Origin: Streptomyces sp. TSRI0281
GTDB lineage: Bacteria > Actinomycetota > Actinomycetes > Streptomycetales > Streptomycetaceae
Assembly: GCF_001905125.1 (NCBI RefSeq)
Contig: NZ_LWLE01000038.1
Coordinates: 357,596-421,595, forward strand
Direction of reading: 5' to 3'
DNA length: 64,000 nucleotides
The position numbers and the translations under genes are program-made. How positions within the stretch are numbered: the stretch's first letter is position 1; each line of letters begins with the position of its first letter. Shown here piece by piece: positions 54,356 through 62,840 of the stretch. A model generated the notes under the pieces. That model saw only the letters and a program-made list of their open reading frames with translations, was not told the origin of the DNA and did no database searches.

Positions 54356-55612
54356 TCATGCGAGGGGCACCTGCTGGACGGTGCCGGTGTGGCGGGCGCG
54401 TTCGGCGGCGAAGGCCGCCAGATGGCTGCCGAGCGAAGTGGCGGGGCCGGAGCGGACGGCCCCGGCATCCCCGGTGGCGACAGCGGTGACGAACGCCTCG
54501 ACCAGCGCGGCGTCCCCGCCGCCGTGCCCGTCGGCCGCGTTCGAACCGGACTCGCCCAGTTCATGGACGGTCGTGGCGCCCGTCCGGAAGTCCTGCACGG
54601 TGACCCGCTCACCGTCACCGCGCAGCCAGCCGTGCGAGCCGAAGATCCGGGTCTGCCGGTGGGTCTGCTCGGTGAACGCCACCATCTGGAAGGTCGCGGT
54701 CACCCCGTCCGTCAGCTGCATGGCGATGACCTGGTGGTCGACCACGTCGTTGTCGCTGCGGTATGCGCAGACGCCGTACGGGCCCTCCCGCAACGCCTGT
54801 ACCAGCCCGGCCTCGTCCGTCGCCTCGGTGACATGGGTGACCGGCCAGACCGCGCCCTTCTCGCGCAGCGTGGGCATGTACAGCTTCAGCGCGCTGTACG
54901 GGCAGTCGGACTCCACCGCGCAGTCCAGACAGCGGTCGGCGGACCCGGCCGGGGCGTTCTCCGGCCGGAAGTGCTTCAGCCCGCCGAACCCGGTGACCTG
55001 CTCGATCCGGCCGCCCATGACATAGGTGATCCAGTCCAGGTCGTGGCAGGACTTGGCGAGCAACATCGGGGACGAGTCCTTCTCGCTGCGCCACGGGCCA
55101 CGCACATAGCTGTGCGCGTAGTGCCACCAGCCGACCGGCTCCAGATGATCGAGGGAGACCAGCTGGCCGAGGACGCCGGAGTCCACCACGCCCTTCACCA
55201 GGTCGGTGTAGGGCGTGTACCGCATGACGTGGCAGACGGCGAAGAGGACTCCGGCCCGCTCCACGCCCTCGACGATCCGCCGGGTCTCGTCCTCGGTCGG
55301 GGCGAGCGGCTTCTCGGCGAGGATCGCGTATCCGGCCTCGGCCAGGGCCAGTACGGGCTCCACATGGAAGCGGTCCTGGGTGGCGACGATGACGGCGTCG
55401 GCGATGCGGTTCTCGACGAGCGGCCGCCAGTCGTCGAATGCGACGGGGGCGCCCGCGGCGGCCCGCGCGGCCGGACGCGGGTCGGCGACGGCGACGAGTT
55501 CGGCGCGCTCCGGGTGGGCCTTGATCCACTCGGCGTACGTCAGACCGCGGTTACCGGCGCCGACGAGGGCGACCCGTACGGGCCGGCCGGTGATCGGGGT
55601 ATGCGTGGACAC
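54356..55612 (-). CDS. Gfo/Idh/MocA-family oxidoreductase
   Basis: The 418-residue NAD(P)-dependent sugar oxidoreductase has Rossmann loop VGAGNRG at 17-23 and the family hallmark AEKPLAP with Lys101. A His-Asp pair is in KSCHDLDW. An inserted segment with four clustered Cys/His-type residues (CLDCAVESDCPY) could hold a metal or disulfides. GTG 55612 is set by GAGGAGGT eight bases upstream; the frame beyond it is not conserved. It probably oxidises the imported sugar or a derivative. Confidence 0.93.
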   Translation of the reverse strand: MSTHTPITGRPVRVALVGAGNRGLTYAEWIKAHPERAELVAVADPRPAARAAAGAPVAFDDWRPLVENRIADAVIVATQDRFHVEPVLALAEAGYAILAEKPLAPTEDETRRIVEGVERAGVLFAVCHVMRYTPYTDLVKGVVDSGVLGQLVSLDHLEPVGWWHYAHSYVRGPWRSEKDSSPMLLAKSCHDLDWITYVMGGRIEQVTGFGGLKHFRPENAPAGSADRCLDCAVESDCPYSALKLYMPTLREKGAVWPVTHVTEATDEAGLVQALREGPYGVCAYRSDNDVVDHQVIAMQLTDGVTATFQMVAFTEQTHRQTRIFGSHGWLRGDGERVTVQDFRTGATTVHELGESGSNAADGHGGGDAALVEAFVTAVATGDAGAVRSGPATSLGSHLAAFAAERARHTGTVQQVPLA

Positions 55613-55647
55613 GGGGATTACCTCCTCGGACTCAGTGGTCGGGGCGC

Positions 55648-57804
55648 TCAGAAGCGCAGATTGGCCGCGGTGTGGGCGACGCGGTCGCCCTCGTCGGGCA
55701 GCGCGGTGCGCTCGGTGCCGTTCTCGACGCAGCCGGTGTGCAGCAGATGGCTGCCGGAACCGGCGAAGGCCGCGGGCCGCAGGTCGAGCCCGCCACCGGT
55801 GAAGGTGGACCCGGTGGCCCGGTAGCGGTTGGGGCCCTCGGCGAGGCGCAGATGGGCGGTGCCCCCGGGGGCGGTGGAGTCGAGCCCGGTCAGCTGCCAG
55901 TCGACGGCGCGGCCGGCTCCGGTACGGGAGAGGAGTGCGCCGTCCTTGTTGGTGCCGTTGATCCGGGTGCCGTCGACCCGCAGCCGCTGGTCCTTCGCCG
56001 AGGTCAGCTTCAGTCCCGTGTCGCGGAGTTCGCCGCCGAGCACCGTGATGTCCGTGTGCGCGAGCGAGACGGGTGCGGTGTCCTTCGAGCCGGACAGCGT
56101 GCACTGGTCGAGCACGAGGGGCCCGGTGCCGTTGAACACCGCGCCGTCGACGCCCTTGAGCACGGTCCGCGCGATCGTGACCGGGGCGGAGACATTGGCC
56201 TGGGTGATCTCGGCACCCGCGGCGAAGGCGAACGAGGAGTCGGCGATCACATTGGGGCGGGTGGAGAGGTCCGAGGCGCGGGAGACGATCAGCGGTCCGG
56301 TGGCGGTGCAGCCGCGCAGCTGTACACCGTCCGCGTTGACCCAGAGCATTCCGGAGCCGGCGAGCGACTTCTTGCCGACGACGAGCACGTCCTCCAGGGT
56401 CAGATCAGTGATCTTGACCCGGGCCACGAACCAGGAACAGGAGTGCCTGCGGACCGTGATCCGCTTGGCCCTGCCGCCCCACGCGGCACCGGAGTTGGCG
56501 AACGTCATCAGCCCGGAGTTGCCGGTGTAGACGAGATCGTGCTCGAACTGACCGTGCGTCACGAACGGGCCCTCGTCGTCACCGTCGCCGTGGCAGTTGG
56601 TCACGTAGCAGTACGCGGAGGCCGTGAAGTCGTTGAGGTGACGGGCGTTGGAGGTGTGACAGTCCTCCACGTGCCCGTACAGACAGTAGATCTGCTGGGT
56701 GAGATAGCCCGCCCCGCCGTAGGTGACGGACTTGGGGTTGGTCAGCGAGCACTGCTCGGTGCGGTAGTACGTGCACCAGCGGCGCATCACCACCGGCCAG
56801 AAGGTGCCGATGGCCTCGATCCCGGAGACGTCGCAGCGCACCGCGTACTCGTACGCGACCGGATGCGAGCCGGTCATCTCGTCCTCGCCCCAGCCCTCGA
56901 AGACCATGTTGCGGACGTGGGCGCGGTCGACGGGCTCGATACGGGTCCAGCTCAGGGTGCGCCCCGCGGCCAGGTCCCAGCCGATCTGGTAATTGACCCG
57001 GATGTGCGTCGCGTCGACGATCCCGGTGACCTGGACGAGCCGCTGGATCTCCTTCTCGTACTTCCCCGCCAGCGCGTCGCTCTCCACGGCCCACCACTGG
57101 CCGACCGCGAACTTCCCCGAGTCGCCGACCTCGAAGAGGTCGGACAGGTCCGGCATCGGCGCGCCCAGCTTGTGGGTGTGCGTGGTGTCGGTGGTGGTGC
57201 CGCGGAAGGAGAGGACGGCGCCGAAGGGGTTGTCGTGGGTGTTTTTCTCGATGCCTTCGGTGTGGATGCGGTGGCCGCCGAAGTCGAGTTCGATGTGGGA
57301 GCGGGTGAAGAGGTGGCGTCGGGTGAACAGGAGGTCGGTGTGGGCTTCGATGCGGTGGATGGTGGGGTCGTTGACCATCGCGTCGAGTGCGGTGTCGGCG
57401 GGGGTTTTGGCGTCGAGGTGTCCGAAGGTGCGGAAGTCGACGGTGCCGGTGTGGAGCTGGTGCCAGCGTCCGGTGGTGGGGTTCTTGGTGGGGGTGATGA
57501 CGGTGCCGCCGTTGTGGGTGGCCTTGGAGGTCCTGTTCCAGCGGACGGCCATGGCTCCGCCGTCGGCGGGGGTGTGGTGGCCGGCGACGAGGACCACGGT
57601 GCCGTCGGGGAGGGGTTTGGTGTTGAGGGCGCGCAGTGCGGTGACGGTGTCGACGCGGGTGACGTCGGCGGGGTGTCCGGGAGCGGCCTGCGCGGAGCCG
57701 GAGGCCACGGCCGAACCGGCCACGACCAGACCGGCGAGACCCGAGGCCCGCAACAGATGACGGCGGCTGGACTGCGCGGGAGTGGGACTGGTGGGAACGC
57801 TCAT
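55648..57804 (-). CDS. Secreted right-handed parallel beta-helix protein (Tat substrate)
   Basis: First gene of the minus operon. The 718-residue precursor has a twin-arginine signal (SSRRHLLRASG, Arg14-Arg15) with likely cleavage after AQA at residue 40. A conserved N-terminal domain (about 41-210) is followed by many short beta-helix turns (RNMVFEGWG, CHTSNARHLNDFTASAYCYV, LDQCTLSG, LGGELRDTG). Such folds occur in pectate lyases, epimerases and tailspike-like glycan hydrolases; the catalytic residues cannot be assigned. Bases 57172-57765 use a different codon style from the rest, and 57514-57765 are repeated inverted at 63749-64000. Confidence 0.9.
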   Translation of the reverse strand: MSVPTSPTPAQSSRRHLLRASGLAGLVVAGSAVASGSAQAAPGHPADVTRVDTVTALRALNTKPLPDGTVVLVAGHHTPADGGAMAVRWNRTSKATHNGGTVITPTKNPTTGRWHQLHTGTVDFRTFGHLDAKTPADTALDAMVNDPTIHRIEAHTDLLFTRRHLFTRSHIELDFGGHRIHTEGIEKNTHDNPFGAVLSFRGTTTDTTHTHKLGAPMPDLSDLFEVGDSGKFAVGQWWAVESDALAGKYEKEIQRLVQVTGIVDATHIRVNYQIGWDLAAGRTLSWTRIEPVDRAHVRNMVFEGWGEDEMTGSHPVAYEYAVRCDVSGIEAIGTFWPVVMRRWCTYYRTEQCSLTNPKSVTYGGAGYLTQQIYCLYGHVEDCHTSNARHLNDFTASAYCYVTNCHGDGDDEGPFVTHGQFEHDLVYTGNSGLMTFANSGAAWGGRAKRITVRRHSCSWFVARVKITDLTLEDVLVVGKKSLAGSGMLWVNADGVQLRGCTATGPLIVSRASDLSTRPNVIADSSFAFAAGAEITQANVSAPVTIARTVLKGVDGAVFNGTGPLVLDQCTLSGSKDTAPVSLAHTDITVLGGELRDTGLKLTSAKDQRLRVDGTRINGTNKDGALLSRTGAGRAVDWQLTGLDSTAPGGTAHLRLAEGPNRYRATGSTFTGGGLDLRPAAFAGSGSHLLHTGCVENGTERTALPDEGDRVAHTAANLRF
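57514..57765 (-). repeat. Left copy of a long inverted repeat (beta-helix gene 5' part)
   Basis: These 252 bases are the reverse complement of 63749-64000 with one mismatch seen by eye (63889 G where this copy has C). They encode the Tat signal and N-terminal domain of the beta-helix protein. The right copy is cut by the window end, so the real repeat may be longer. Confidence 0.92.
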
Positions 57805-57849
57805 GCGGACTTCGCCTTCCGAGAAGTGCCGAAAACGAGGGAGCGTTCC
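57794..57849 (-). promoter_or_regulatory. 9-base inverted repeat flanking the beta-helix start codon
   Basis: On the minus strand GGAACGCTC (57849-57841) and GAGCGTTCC (57802-57794) could pair across 38 bases containing the GGAAGG ribosome binding site and the ATG at 57804. The second arm is coding (codons 2-4). It could reduce translation by enclosing the start, but pairing over such a loop is weak, so this is tentative. Confidence 0.35.
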
Positions 57850-57951
57850 TGCGGGGGACTGCCATGGGGCGGATGGCTCAAAAGGGTCCGGCCGTCGGAT
57901 GTCCACGACACGATGGGCAGGTGTCGGAAGCGGGCCGGAAGGGGTAAATCG

Positions 57952-57975
57952 CCGGTGACCTGTGGGTGTCACCGG
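57952..57975 (-). terminator. Probable iclR terminator
   Basis: CCGGTGAC (57952-57959) pairs with GTCACCGG (57968-57975) over eight bases, 37 bases past the iclR stop on the minus strand. It would separate iclR from the beta-helix operon that continues on the same strand. Confidence 0.6.
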
Positions 57976-58012
57976 GGTTGGCAGGGAACCTACGGCCGGT
58001 GATGCCGATCGG

Positions 58013-58870
58013 TCAAGACCTGATCGCGTCGGAATCTTCCCGGGCCGCGTCGGAGGTGTCCTGCGCCGCGTCGTCGATCCAGCCCAGCGACCGGCTGATC
58101 CGCCGCGCCGCGTCGCGTACCTGACCTCCCAGTTCCTGGTAGCGCCAGGCCGGCAGGCCGAGCTTCAGTCCGGTGATGCTGACCGCGCCCGCGCACACCG
58201 AACGGTCGTCGAAGACCGGCGCGCCGATGCAGATGATGCCCTCGGCGTCCTCCTCGTCGTCCAGGGCGTAGCCGACCCGGGCGATGTCGCGCAGGTGGGA
58301 CAGGAACGTGGCCGGATCGGTGATGGTCCGTGCCGTGCGGCGGGGCAGTCCGAACCGGTCGATGACCGCGGCGGCCTCGCTCTGCGGCACGGCGGACAGC
58401 AGGGCCTTGCCCAGGCCCGTGCAGTGCGGCAGCTCGCGCTGGCCCATCCGCAGGTCCAGTCGGACCCGCTGGTCGAGCTCGACCTGGTCCACCACCACGG
58501 CATGCCCGTCCTCGGGCACGGCGAGCCGCGAGGCCATGCCGGTGAGGCCGGTGAGGTCGCGCAGGACCGGGTGGGCGACACCGCGCAGGGACACCTGGGA
58601 GCGGGCCCGGTCGCCGAGCCTGGCCAGGCTCATGCCGAGCCGGTAGCGCCGGTTCATTCCCTCGCCGTCGTCCGAGACGAGGCCGTAGGCGCGCAGGGTC
58701 TGGAGCATGCCGAAGGCCGCGCTCTTGGAGATGGAGCAGACCTGGCCGACCTCGGTGACGCTCAGGCCGTTCCCCTGCGAGGGGGCGGCGAGCGCTTCGA
58801 GGATGTCCGCTGCCCTGGCCACGCTCTTGACCCAGTACTTCGGTTCTTCTTGGGCAGCACTGTTCGTCAT
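58013..58870 (-). CDS. IclR-family transcriptional regulator
   Basis: The 285-residue protein has an N-terminal winged helix (VKSVARAADILEALAA, then LSVTEVGQVCSISKSAAFGMLQTL, about residues 14-60). The C-terminal GAF-like effector domain is of IclR type (LRDLTGLTGMASRLAV, CTGLGKALLSAVP, DEEDAEGIICIGAPVFD). Regulators of this type control catabolism of aromatic and sugar acids. ATG 58870 has no ribosome binding site in the normal window and is overlapped by a CTGTTC-N9-GAACAG palindrome, suggesting autorepression and possibly a leaderless transcript. It is divergent from the aminotransferase operon. Confidence 0.93.
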   Translation of the reverse strand: MTNSAAQEEPKYWVKSVARAADILEALAAPSQGNGLSVTEVGQVCSISKSAAFGMLQTLRAYGLVSDDGEGMNRRYRLGMSLARLGDRARSQVSLRGVAHPVLRDLTGLTGMASRLAVPEDGHAVVVDQVELDQRVRLDLRMGQRELPHCTGLGKALLSAVPQSEAAAVIDRFGLPRRTARTITDPATFLSHLRDIARVGYALDDEEDAEGIICIGAPVFDDRSVCAGAVSITGLKLGLPAWRYQELGGQVRDAARRISRSLGWIDDAAQDTSDAAREDSDAIRS

Positions 58871-58880
58871 AGCAGAACAG
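58860..58880. promoter_or_regulatory. Candidate IclR operator 1 over the iclR start codon
   Basis: CTGTTC at 58860-58865 and GAACAG at 58875-58880 form a 21-base palindrome with a 9-base centre that contains the iclR ATG (58870-58868). The same arrangement recurs at 59018. A protein bound here would block the start of iclR transcription or translation. Confidence 0.7.
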
Positions 58881-58981
58881 CGTAGTGCCTGCCGAGGTCG
58901 GAGCGGACCTTCCGTGACCGTGAAGGTCCCGTGAGGGCCCAGGAAAGGCCAGTAATCGGCGTTTTGTTGTCCGGAAGGGGG

Positions 58982-59010
58982 TTGACCCCCCTCGGAGGCG
59001 GACGTAATAT
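58982..59010 (+). promoter_or_regulatory. Sigma70-type promoter of the aminotransferase operon
   Basis: TTGACC (58982-58987) and TAATAT (59005-59010) are separated by 17 bases, the optimal spacing, and are rare words in this G+C-rich DNA. The predicted transcription start near 59017 abuts operator 2, as expected for a repressor-controlled promoter. Confidence 0.75.
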
Positions 59011-59017
59011 CCAGGCA

Positions 59018-59038
59018 CTGTTCTGCTCTACAGAACAG
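59018..59038. promoter_or_regulatory. Candidate IclR operator 2 at the transcription start of the plus wing
   Basis: CTGTTCTG (59018-59025) and CAGAACAG (59031-59038) form a perfect 8-bp palindrome with a 5-base centre. Its core CTGTTC-N9-GAACAG is the same as in operator 1, with centres 158 bases apart. It starts eight bases downstream of the -10 hexamer. Confidence 0.75.
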
Positions 59039-59182
59039 CGTTTTGAAAAACTGAGACGCAGCACCACGAGCACCACGGATCACCCTCTTCCTGCGGCGAC
59101 TGCCGGGCGGATGGCGCCAGGGACTCACGGGCCGGGCAGGGTCCGCGAAAACCGACGACTCTCGACGCAAGGAGCAAGCACC

Positions 59183-60553
59183 ATGAGTTCAGGCCCGGTG
59201 GGCAACGAATCCGGAGCCCGACTCGCCGAGCGCGCCCGCCAGGTCGTACCCGGCGGCGTGAACAGCGGTCAGCGCAGCGTTCCCGGACTGACCGACCTGG
59301 TGGTCACCGGCACCGACGGCGCGCGGTTCCGTACCGCCGACGGACGCGAGTACACCGACTTCCACTCGGCGTTCGGCCCGCCGCTGCTCGGCCACAACGA
59401 CCCCGACGTGGCCCGGGCCACCGCCGAAGCGGGCGCCACGCTCGGCCACATGGGCGTCGGCGTCACCGAGGGCGAGGTCCTCCTCGCCGAACAGCTCACC
59501 GAGCTGATCCCCTCGATCGAGAAGGTCCTGCTCACCAGCACCGGCAGCGAGGCCACGTTCCACGCGCTGCGCGTCTCCCGCGCCGCCACCGGCCGCCGCC
59601 TCGTGGTCAAGTTCCAGGGCTGCTACCACGGCTGGCACGACTCGGTCAGCCTCAACGTCATCTCCGCCCCGGACAAGGTCGGCGGCCACGACCCGATCTC
59701 CACCGGCATCCTGCCCGAGGTCCTCGAAGCCACCCTCGTCCTGCCGTTCAACGACAGCGAGGCCGTCCGCCGCACCTTCGCCGAGCACGGCTCCGACATC
59801 GCCGCCGTCATCGTCGAACCCGTCCCGCACAACGTCGGCGCCCTCCTGCCCTACCAGGAGTTCCTCACCACGCTGCGCGAGGAGACCACCAGGGCCGGCA
59901 GCATCCTGATCTTCGACGAGGTCATCACCGGCTTCCGGCACAGCATCGGCGGCTGGCAGCAGATCTCCGGCGTCACCCCCGACCTCACCACCCTCGGCAA
60001 GGCCATCGCCAACGGCGCCCCCGTCGGCGCGATCGGCGGACGCGCCGACCTGATGGACCTCTTCTCCACCCGCCCCGGCGCCCCCGCGTTCTTCGCCGGT
60101 ACGTACAACGGACACCCGTCCGTCGTCGCCGCCGCGCTGGCCACCCTGCGCAAACTCCGCGAGGAGCCGGTCCACGACCACGTCTTCCGGCTCGGCGACC
60201 GCGTCCGTACCGAACTGACCGCCCTGTACGGACGCCTCGGTGTCCCGGCGGTCGTCACCGGATACGGCTCCGTCTTCGTCAGCTACTTCATGCCGGGCGA
60301 GGCCCCCCGTACCTACGCCGACCTCCTGAACAACGACGCCTCGCTCTTCGTCGGCTACCGCCGCAAGCTCCTGGACCACGGCCTGTTCGAGCTGCCGCTC
60401 AACCTCAAGCGCAGTCACATCAGCTACGCGCACACCGACGCCGATGTCGACCGCCTGATCGAGGGCACCGAGGCGGCCGTCACGGCGGTCCTCGCCGAAG
60501 GCGGCGCCCGCGACCTGGAGAACACCTCCACCATGGGCGGAGCGACCCTCTGA
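59183..60553 (+). CDS. Class III aminotransferase, glutamate-1-semialdehyde-aminomutase type
   Basis: The 456-residue PLP enzyme has GARLAERARQVVPGGVNSG at the N terminus (as HemL), LTSTGSEATFHALRVSR, FDEVITGFRHSIGG with PLP-binding Asp245, and Schiff-base Lys273 in LGKAIANGAPVGAIGG. It is not expected to be the heme-pathway HemL, since it lies in a catabolic operon under IclR-type control. Transfer of an amino group to or from a sugar-derived aldehyde or keto group is likelier. ATG 59183 follows AAGGAG; its TGA shares one base with the next ATG. Confidence 0.92.
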   Translation: MSSGPVGNESGARLAERARQVVPGGVNSGQRSVPGLTDLVVTGTDGARFRTADGREYTDFHSAFGPPLLGHNDPDVARATAEAGATLGHMGVGVTEGEVLLAEQLTELIPSIEKVLLTSTGSEATFHALRVSRAATGRRLVVKFQGCYHGWHDSVSLNVISAPDKVGGHDPISTGILPEVLEATLVLPFNDSEAVRRTFAEHGSDIAAVIVEPVPHNVGALLPYQEFLTTLREETTRAGSILIFDEVITGFRHSIGGWQQISGVTPDLTTLGKAIANGAPVGAIGGRADLMDLFSTRPGAPAFFAGTYNGHPSVVAAALATLRKLREEPVHDHVFRLGDRVRTELTALYGRLGVPAVVTGYGSVFVSYFMPGEAPRTYADLLNNDASLFVGYRRKLLDHGLFELPLNLKRSHISYAHTDADVDRLIEGTEAAVTAVLAEGGARDLENTSTMGGATL

Positions 60554-61740
60554 TGCTGACCGTCAACCGCACCCGTCCGGCCGGCCCCGCCGGACGCATC
60601 ACCCGCGTCGAGACCCTGATGCTCGGCACCTCCTGGCGGGACTTCGGCTACGTCCGGGTCCACACCGACGAGGGCCTCAGCGGCATCGGCGAGATCACCC
60701 ACCCCTACCGGGTAGGTGAGGTCTGCGCCCTCACCGAGGCGCTCGCCCGGCGCCACCTCATCGGCGCCGACCCCTTCGACATCGAGGAGCTCTGGCTCCG
60801 CGTCTACCAGGGCGACTTCCTGCGCGGCGGCGACATGGGCGGCGTCGCCCTGTCCGGCCTCGACCAGGCCATGTACGACCTGATGGGCAAGGCGCTCGGC
60901 GTGCCCGCGTACCGCCTGACCGGCGGCGCCTGCCGCGACACCGTACGCGTCTACGCCAACGGCTGGTACACCGGCGAGCGGGAGCCCGAGACCTTCGCGG
61001 CCAAGGCGAAGGAGACCGTGGCCAAGGGCTTCACCGCGCTCAAGTTCGACCCGTTCGGACCCGGACTGCACGAGCTGGAGCGTGCCGAACTGCGCCGCTC
61101 CCTCGACCTGGTGGCCGCCGTCCGCGAAGCCATCGGCCCGGACATCGACCTCTTCATCGAGGGTCACGCCCGCTTCGCCATGCCGACCGCGGCACGGCTG
61201 GTGCGCGAGCTGGAGCCCTTCGACATCGGCTGGTTCGAGGAGCCGATGCCCTGGACCCACATCGAGCGGTACGCGGAACTGCGTCAGCGCGCCGCCTTCC
61301 CGATCTCCGGCGGTGAGCACTTCCACAACCGCTACGAGTACAAGCAGCTCTTCGCCACCCACGCGGTCGACATCATCCAGCCCGACCTGTCGATGGCCGG
61401 CGGCTTCACCGAGGTAAGGAAACTGGCCGCGATCGCCGATACCCACGGCATGCTCGTCGCACCGCACAACTCCAACTCGCCGCTCTGCACCACCGTCTCC
61501 GTGCACGCGGCGCTCGGAATCCCCAACTTCAAGATCCTCGAAACCTTCGACGGGCTCCTGGAGCCCTTCGTGTTCGACGCCCTGAAGGGCACCCTGCCGA
61601 TGGCGGACGGTCACATCGGCCTGCCGACCGCCCCCGGACTCGGAGTCGAACTCGTCGACGAGGTCTTCGAGGAGCACCCGCCCAGCCACCGCTTCTGGAA
61701 CATGTTCGCGGACGGCTGGGAGAAGCGGAACCGGACATGA
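60553..61740 (+). CDS. Enolase-superfamily dehydratase, galactonate-dehydratase-like
   Basis: The 395-residue mandelate-racemase-type protein has metal ligands Glu203 (FIEGHARF), Glu229 (GWFEEPMP) and Glu255 (SGGEHFHN). A general acid His205 and the His305-Asp278 dyad (APHNSNSP, QPDLSMAGG) complete the site. Spacings are identical to those of Escherichia coli D-galactonate dehydratase (183/209/235, 185, 285/258), but the first ligand is Glu instead of Asp. A sugar acid dehydration to a 2-keto-3-deoxy acid is therefore likely. It overlaps its neighbours (TGATG, ATGA). Confidence 0.92.
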   Translation: MLTVNRTRPAGPAGRITRVETLMLGTSWRDFGYVRVHTDEGLSGIGEITHPYRVGEVCALTEALARRHLIGADPFDIEELWLRVYQGDFLRGGDMGGVALSGLDQAMYDLMGKALGVPAYRLTGGACRDTVRVYANGWYTGEREPETFAAKAKETVAKGFTALKFDPFGPGLHELERAELRRSLDLVAAVREAIGPDIDLFIEGHARFAMPTAARLVRELEPFDIGWFEEPMPWTHIERYAELRQRAAFPISGGEHFHNRYEYKQLFATHAVDIIQPDLSMAGGFTEVRKLAAIADTHGMLVAPHNSNSPLCTTVSVHAALGIPNFKILETFDGLLEPFVFDALKGTLPMADGHIGLPTAPGLGVELVDEVFEEHPPSHRFWNMFADGWEKRNRT

Positions 61741-62582
61741 TCGTCGACGTCCACTCGCACCTCTTCCGGCACAGCCACGACTTCACCGAACCCTTCAGCT
61801 CCGACTCCGCCCGCGCCCACGAGGGCGAGGTCGACCTGACGGTGAAGTGGGAGGACTACGCCGCCACCGCGCCCCCGTCCACCCGCACCGTCGTCGTCGG
61901 CGGCAAGGCCCGCCGCAGCGGACTCTGGGTCGACGACGCCGCCGTGGCGTCGTACGCCGCGAAGCACCCCGACCGGCTGATCGGCTACCTCTCCCTCGAC
62001 CCCACCCAGCCCGGCTGGCAGGACGAACTCCGCTACGGCCACCAGGAACTCGGTCTGCGCGGCATCAAACTGATGCCGATGTACGCGGGCTTCGACCCGG
62101 CCGCCGAGGAGTACGACGAGCTGTACGCCTACGCCGAACGGCACGGGCTGCCGCTCCTCGTCCACACCGGCACCACCTTCGTGTCGAACGCCCCGCTGGA
62201 ATGGGCGATGCCCCGCCACCTGGACGCGGTCGCCATCCGCCATCCGGAACTGCGCATGGTCCTCGCCCACCTCGGCCACCCCTTCGAGGGCGAGTGCATC
62301 GCGGTGATCCGCAAGCACCCGCACGTGTACGCGGACATCAGCGCCCTGCACTACCGGCCCTTCCAGCTCTGGCACAGCCTGCGGCTGGTCCAGGACTACG
62401 GGGTCTTCGACAAGGTGATGTTCGGCAGCGACTACCCGTTCACGACGGTCGACGACTCGGTGAAGGGGCTGCGGGAGATCGCCCGCATTCCCGGTATCCC
62501 CGGGCTGCCGCCCCTCGACGCGGACAAGGTGGAGGAGATCATCCACCGGCCGTCGCTTGACCTGCTGGGCCTGAACGGCTGA
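61737..62582 (+). CDS. Amidohydrolase-2 family protein
   Basis: The 281-residue metal-dependent TIM barrel has VDVHSHLF (His6, His8), LLVHTG (His143), VLAHLGHP (His178) and FGSDYPF (Asp232). This is the pattern of the amidohydrolase-2/ACMSD-like group, which includes sugar-lactone hydrolases. In this operon a lactonase opening the product of the oxidoreductase is a sensible guess; decarboxylase activity is the alternative. ATG 61737 overlaps the upstream stop (ATGA). Confidence 0.9.
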   Translation: MIVDVHSHLFRHSHDFTEPFSSDSARAHEGEVDLTVKWEDYAATAPPSTRTVVVGGKARRSGLWVDDAAVASYAAKHPDRLIGYLSLDPTQPGWQDELRYGHQELGLRGIKLMPMYAGFDPAAEEYDELYAYAERHGLPLLVHTGTTFVSNAPLEWAMPRHLDAVAIRHPELRMVLAHLGHPFEGECIAVIRKHPHVYADISALHYRPFQLWHSLRLVQDYGVFDKVMFGSDYPFTTVDDSVKGLREIARIPGIPGLPPLDADKVEEIIHRPSLDLLGLNG

Positions 62583-62617
62583 CCGCACCGTTCCCCGGAC
62601 CGGCGGACCGCGCCCCG

Positions 62618-62708
62618 CGGCCCGCCGGTTCCCCCGAACGGCCGGGCCGTATCCGACGGCCCGCCGTTCCCGAACGACCGGGCCGCACCCCACGGCCCGC
62701 CGTTCCCC
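62618..62708 (+). repeat. Tandem 36-39-base repeat with internal hairpin in the amidohydrolase-SDR gap
   Basis: CGGCCCGCCG begins at 62618, 62657 and 62693, giving about 2.5 units. Each full unit has the form CGGCCC...GTTC..GAAC...GGGCCG, a nested inverted repeat that can fold into a hairpin. It lies in the 258-base gap after the amidohydrolase gene and may act in mRNA processing or partial termination. Confidence 0.7.
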
Positions 62709-62840
62709 TCGACCTGTCGGCCTGGAGCCGGGACGCCCCCCGTCCCCGGGCACCGGCCGGCAGCAGGGCCGCCGCGTCCCCTTCCCTGGTCCGGCGCGGC
62801 GGCCCACCTCCCCGTACCGCTCCGCCTGGAGGAACCCGCC

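Larger units (their letters stand above)
58871..59182. other. 312-base divergent control region of iclR and the aminotransferase operon
   Basis: Contains both candidate operators (58860-58880 overlaps its left edge, 59018-59038) and a good promoter for the plus wing (58982-59010). The remaining 140 bases up to the aminotransferase start form a long untranslated leader without a recognised gene or riboswitch. Confidence 0.65.

Noticed and set aside
59183..60553. Calling the aminotransferase gene hemL
   Set aside because: It matches the GSA-aminomutase family, but it sits in an IclR-linked catabolic operon with no heme genes, so the symbol would mislead.
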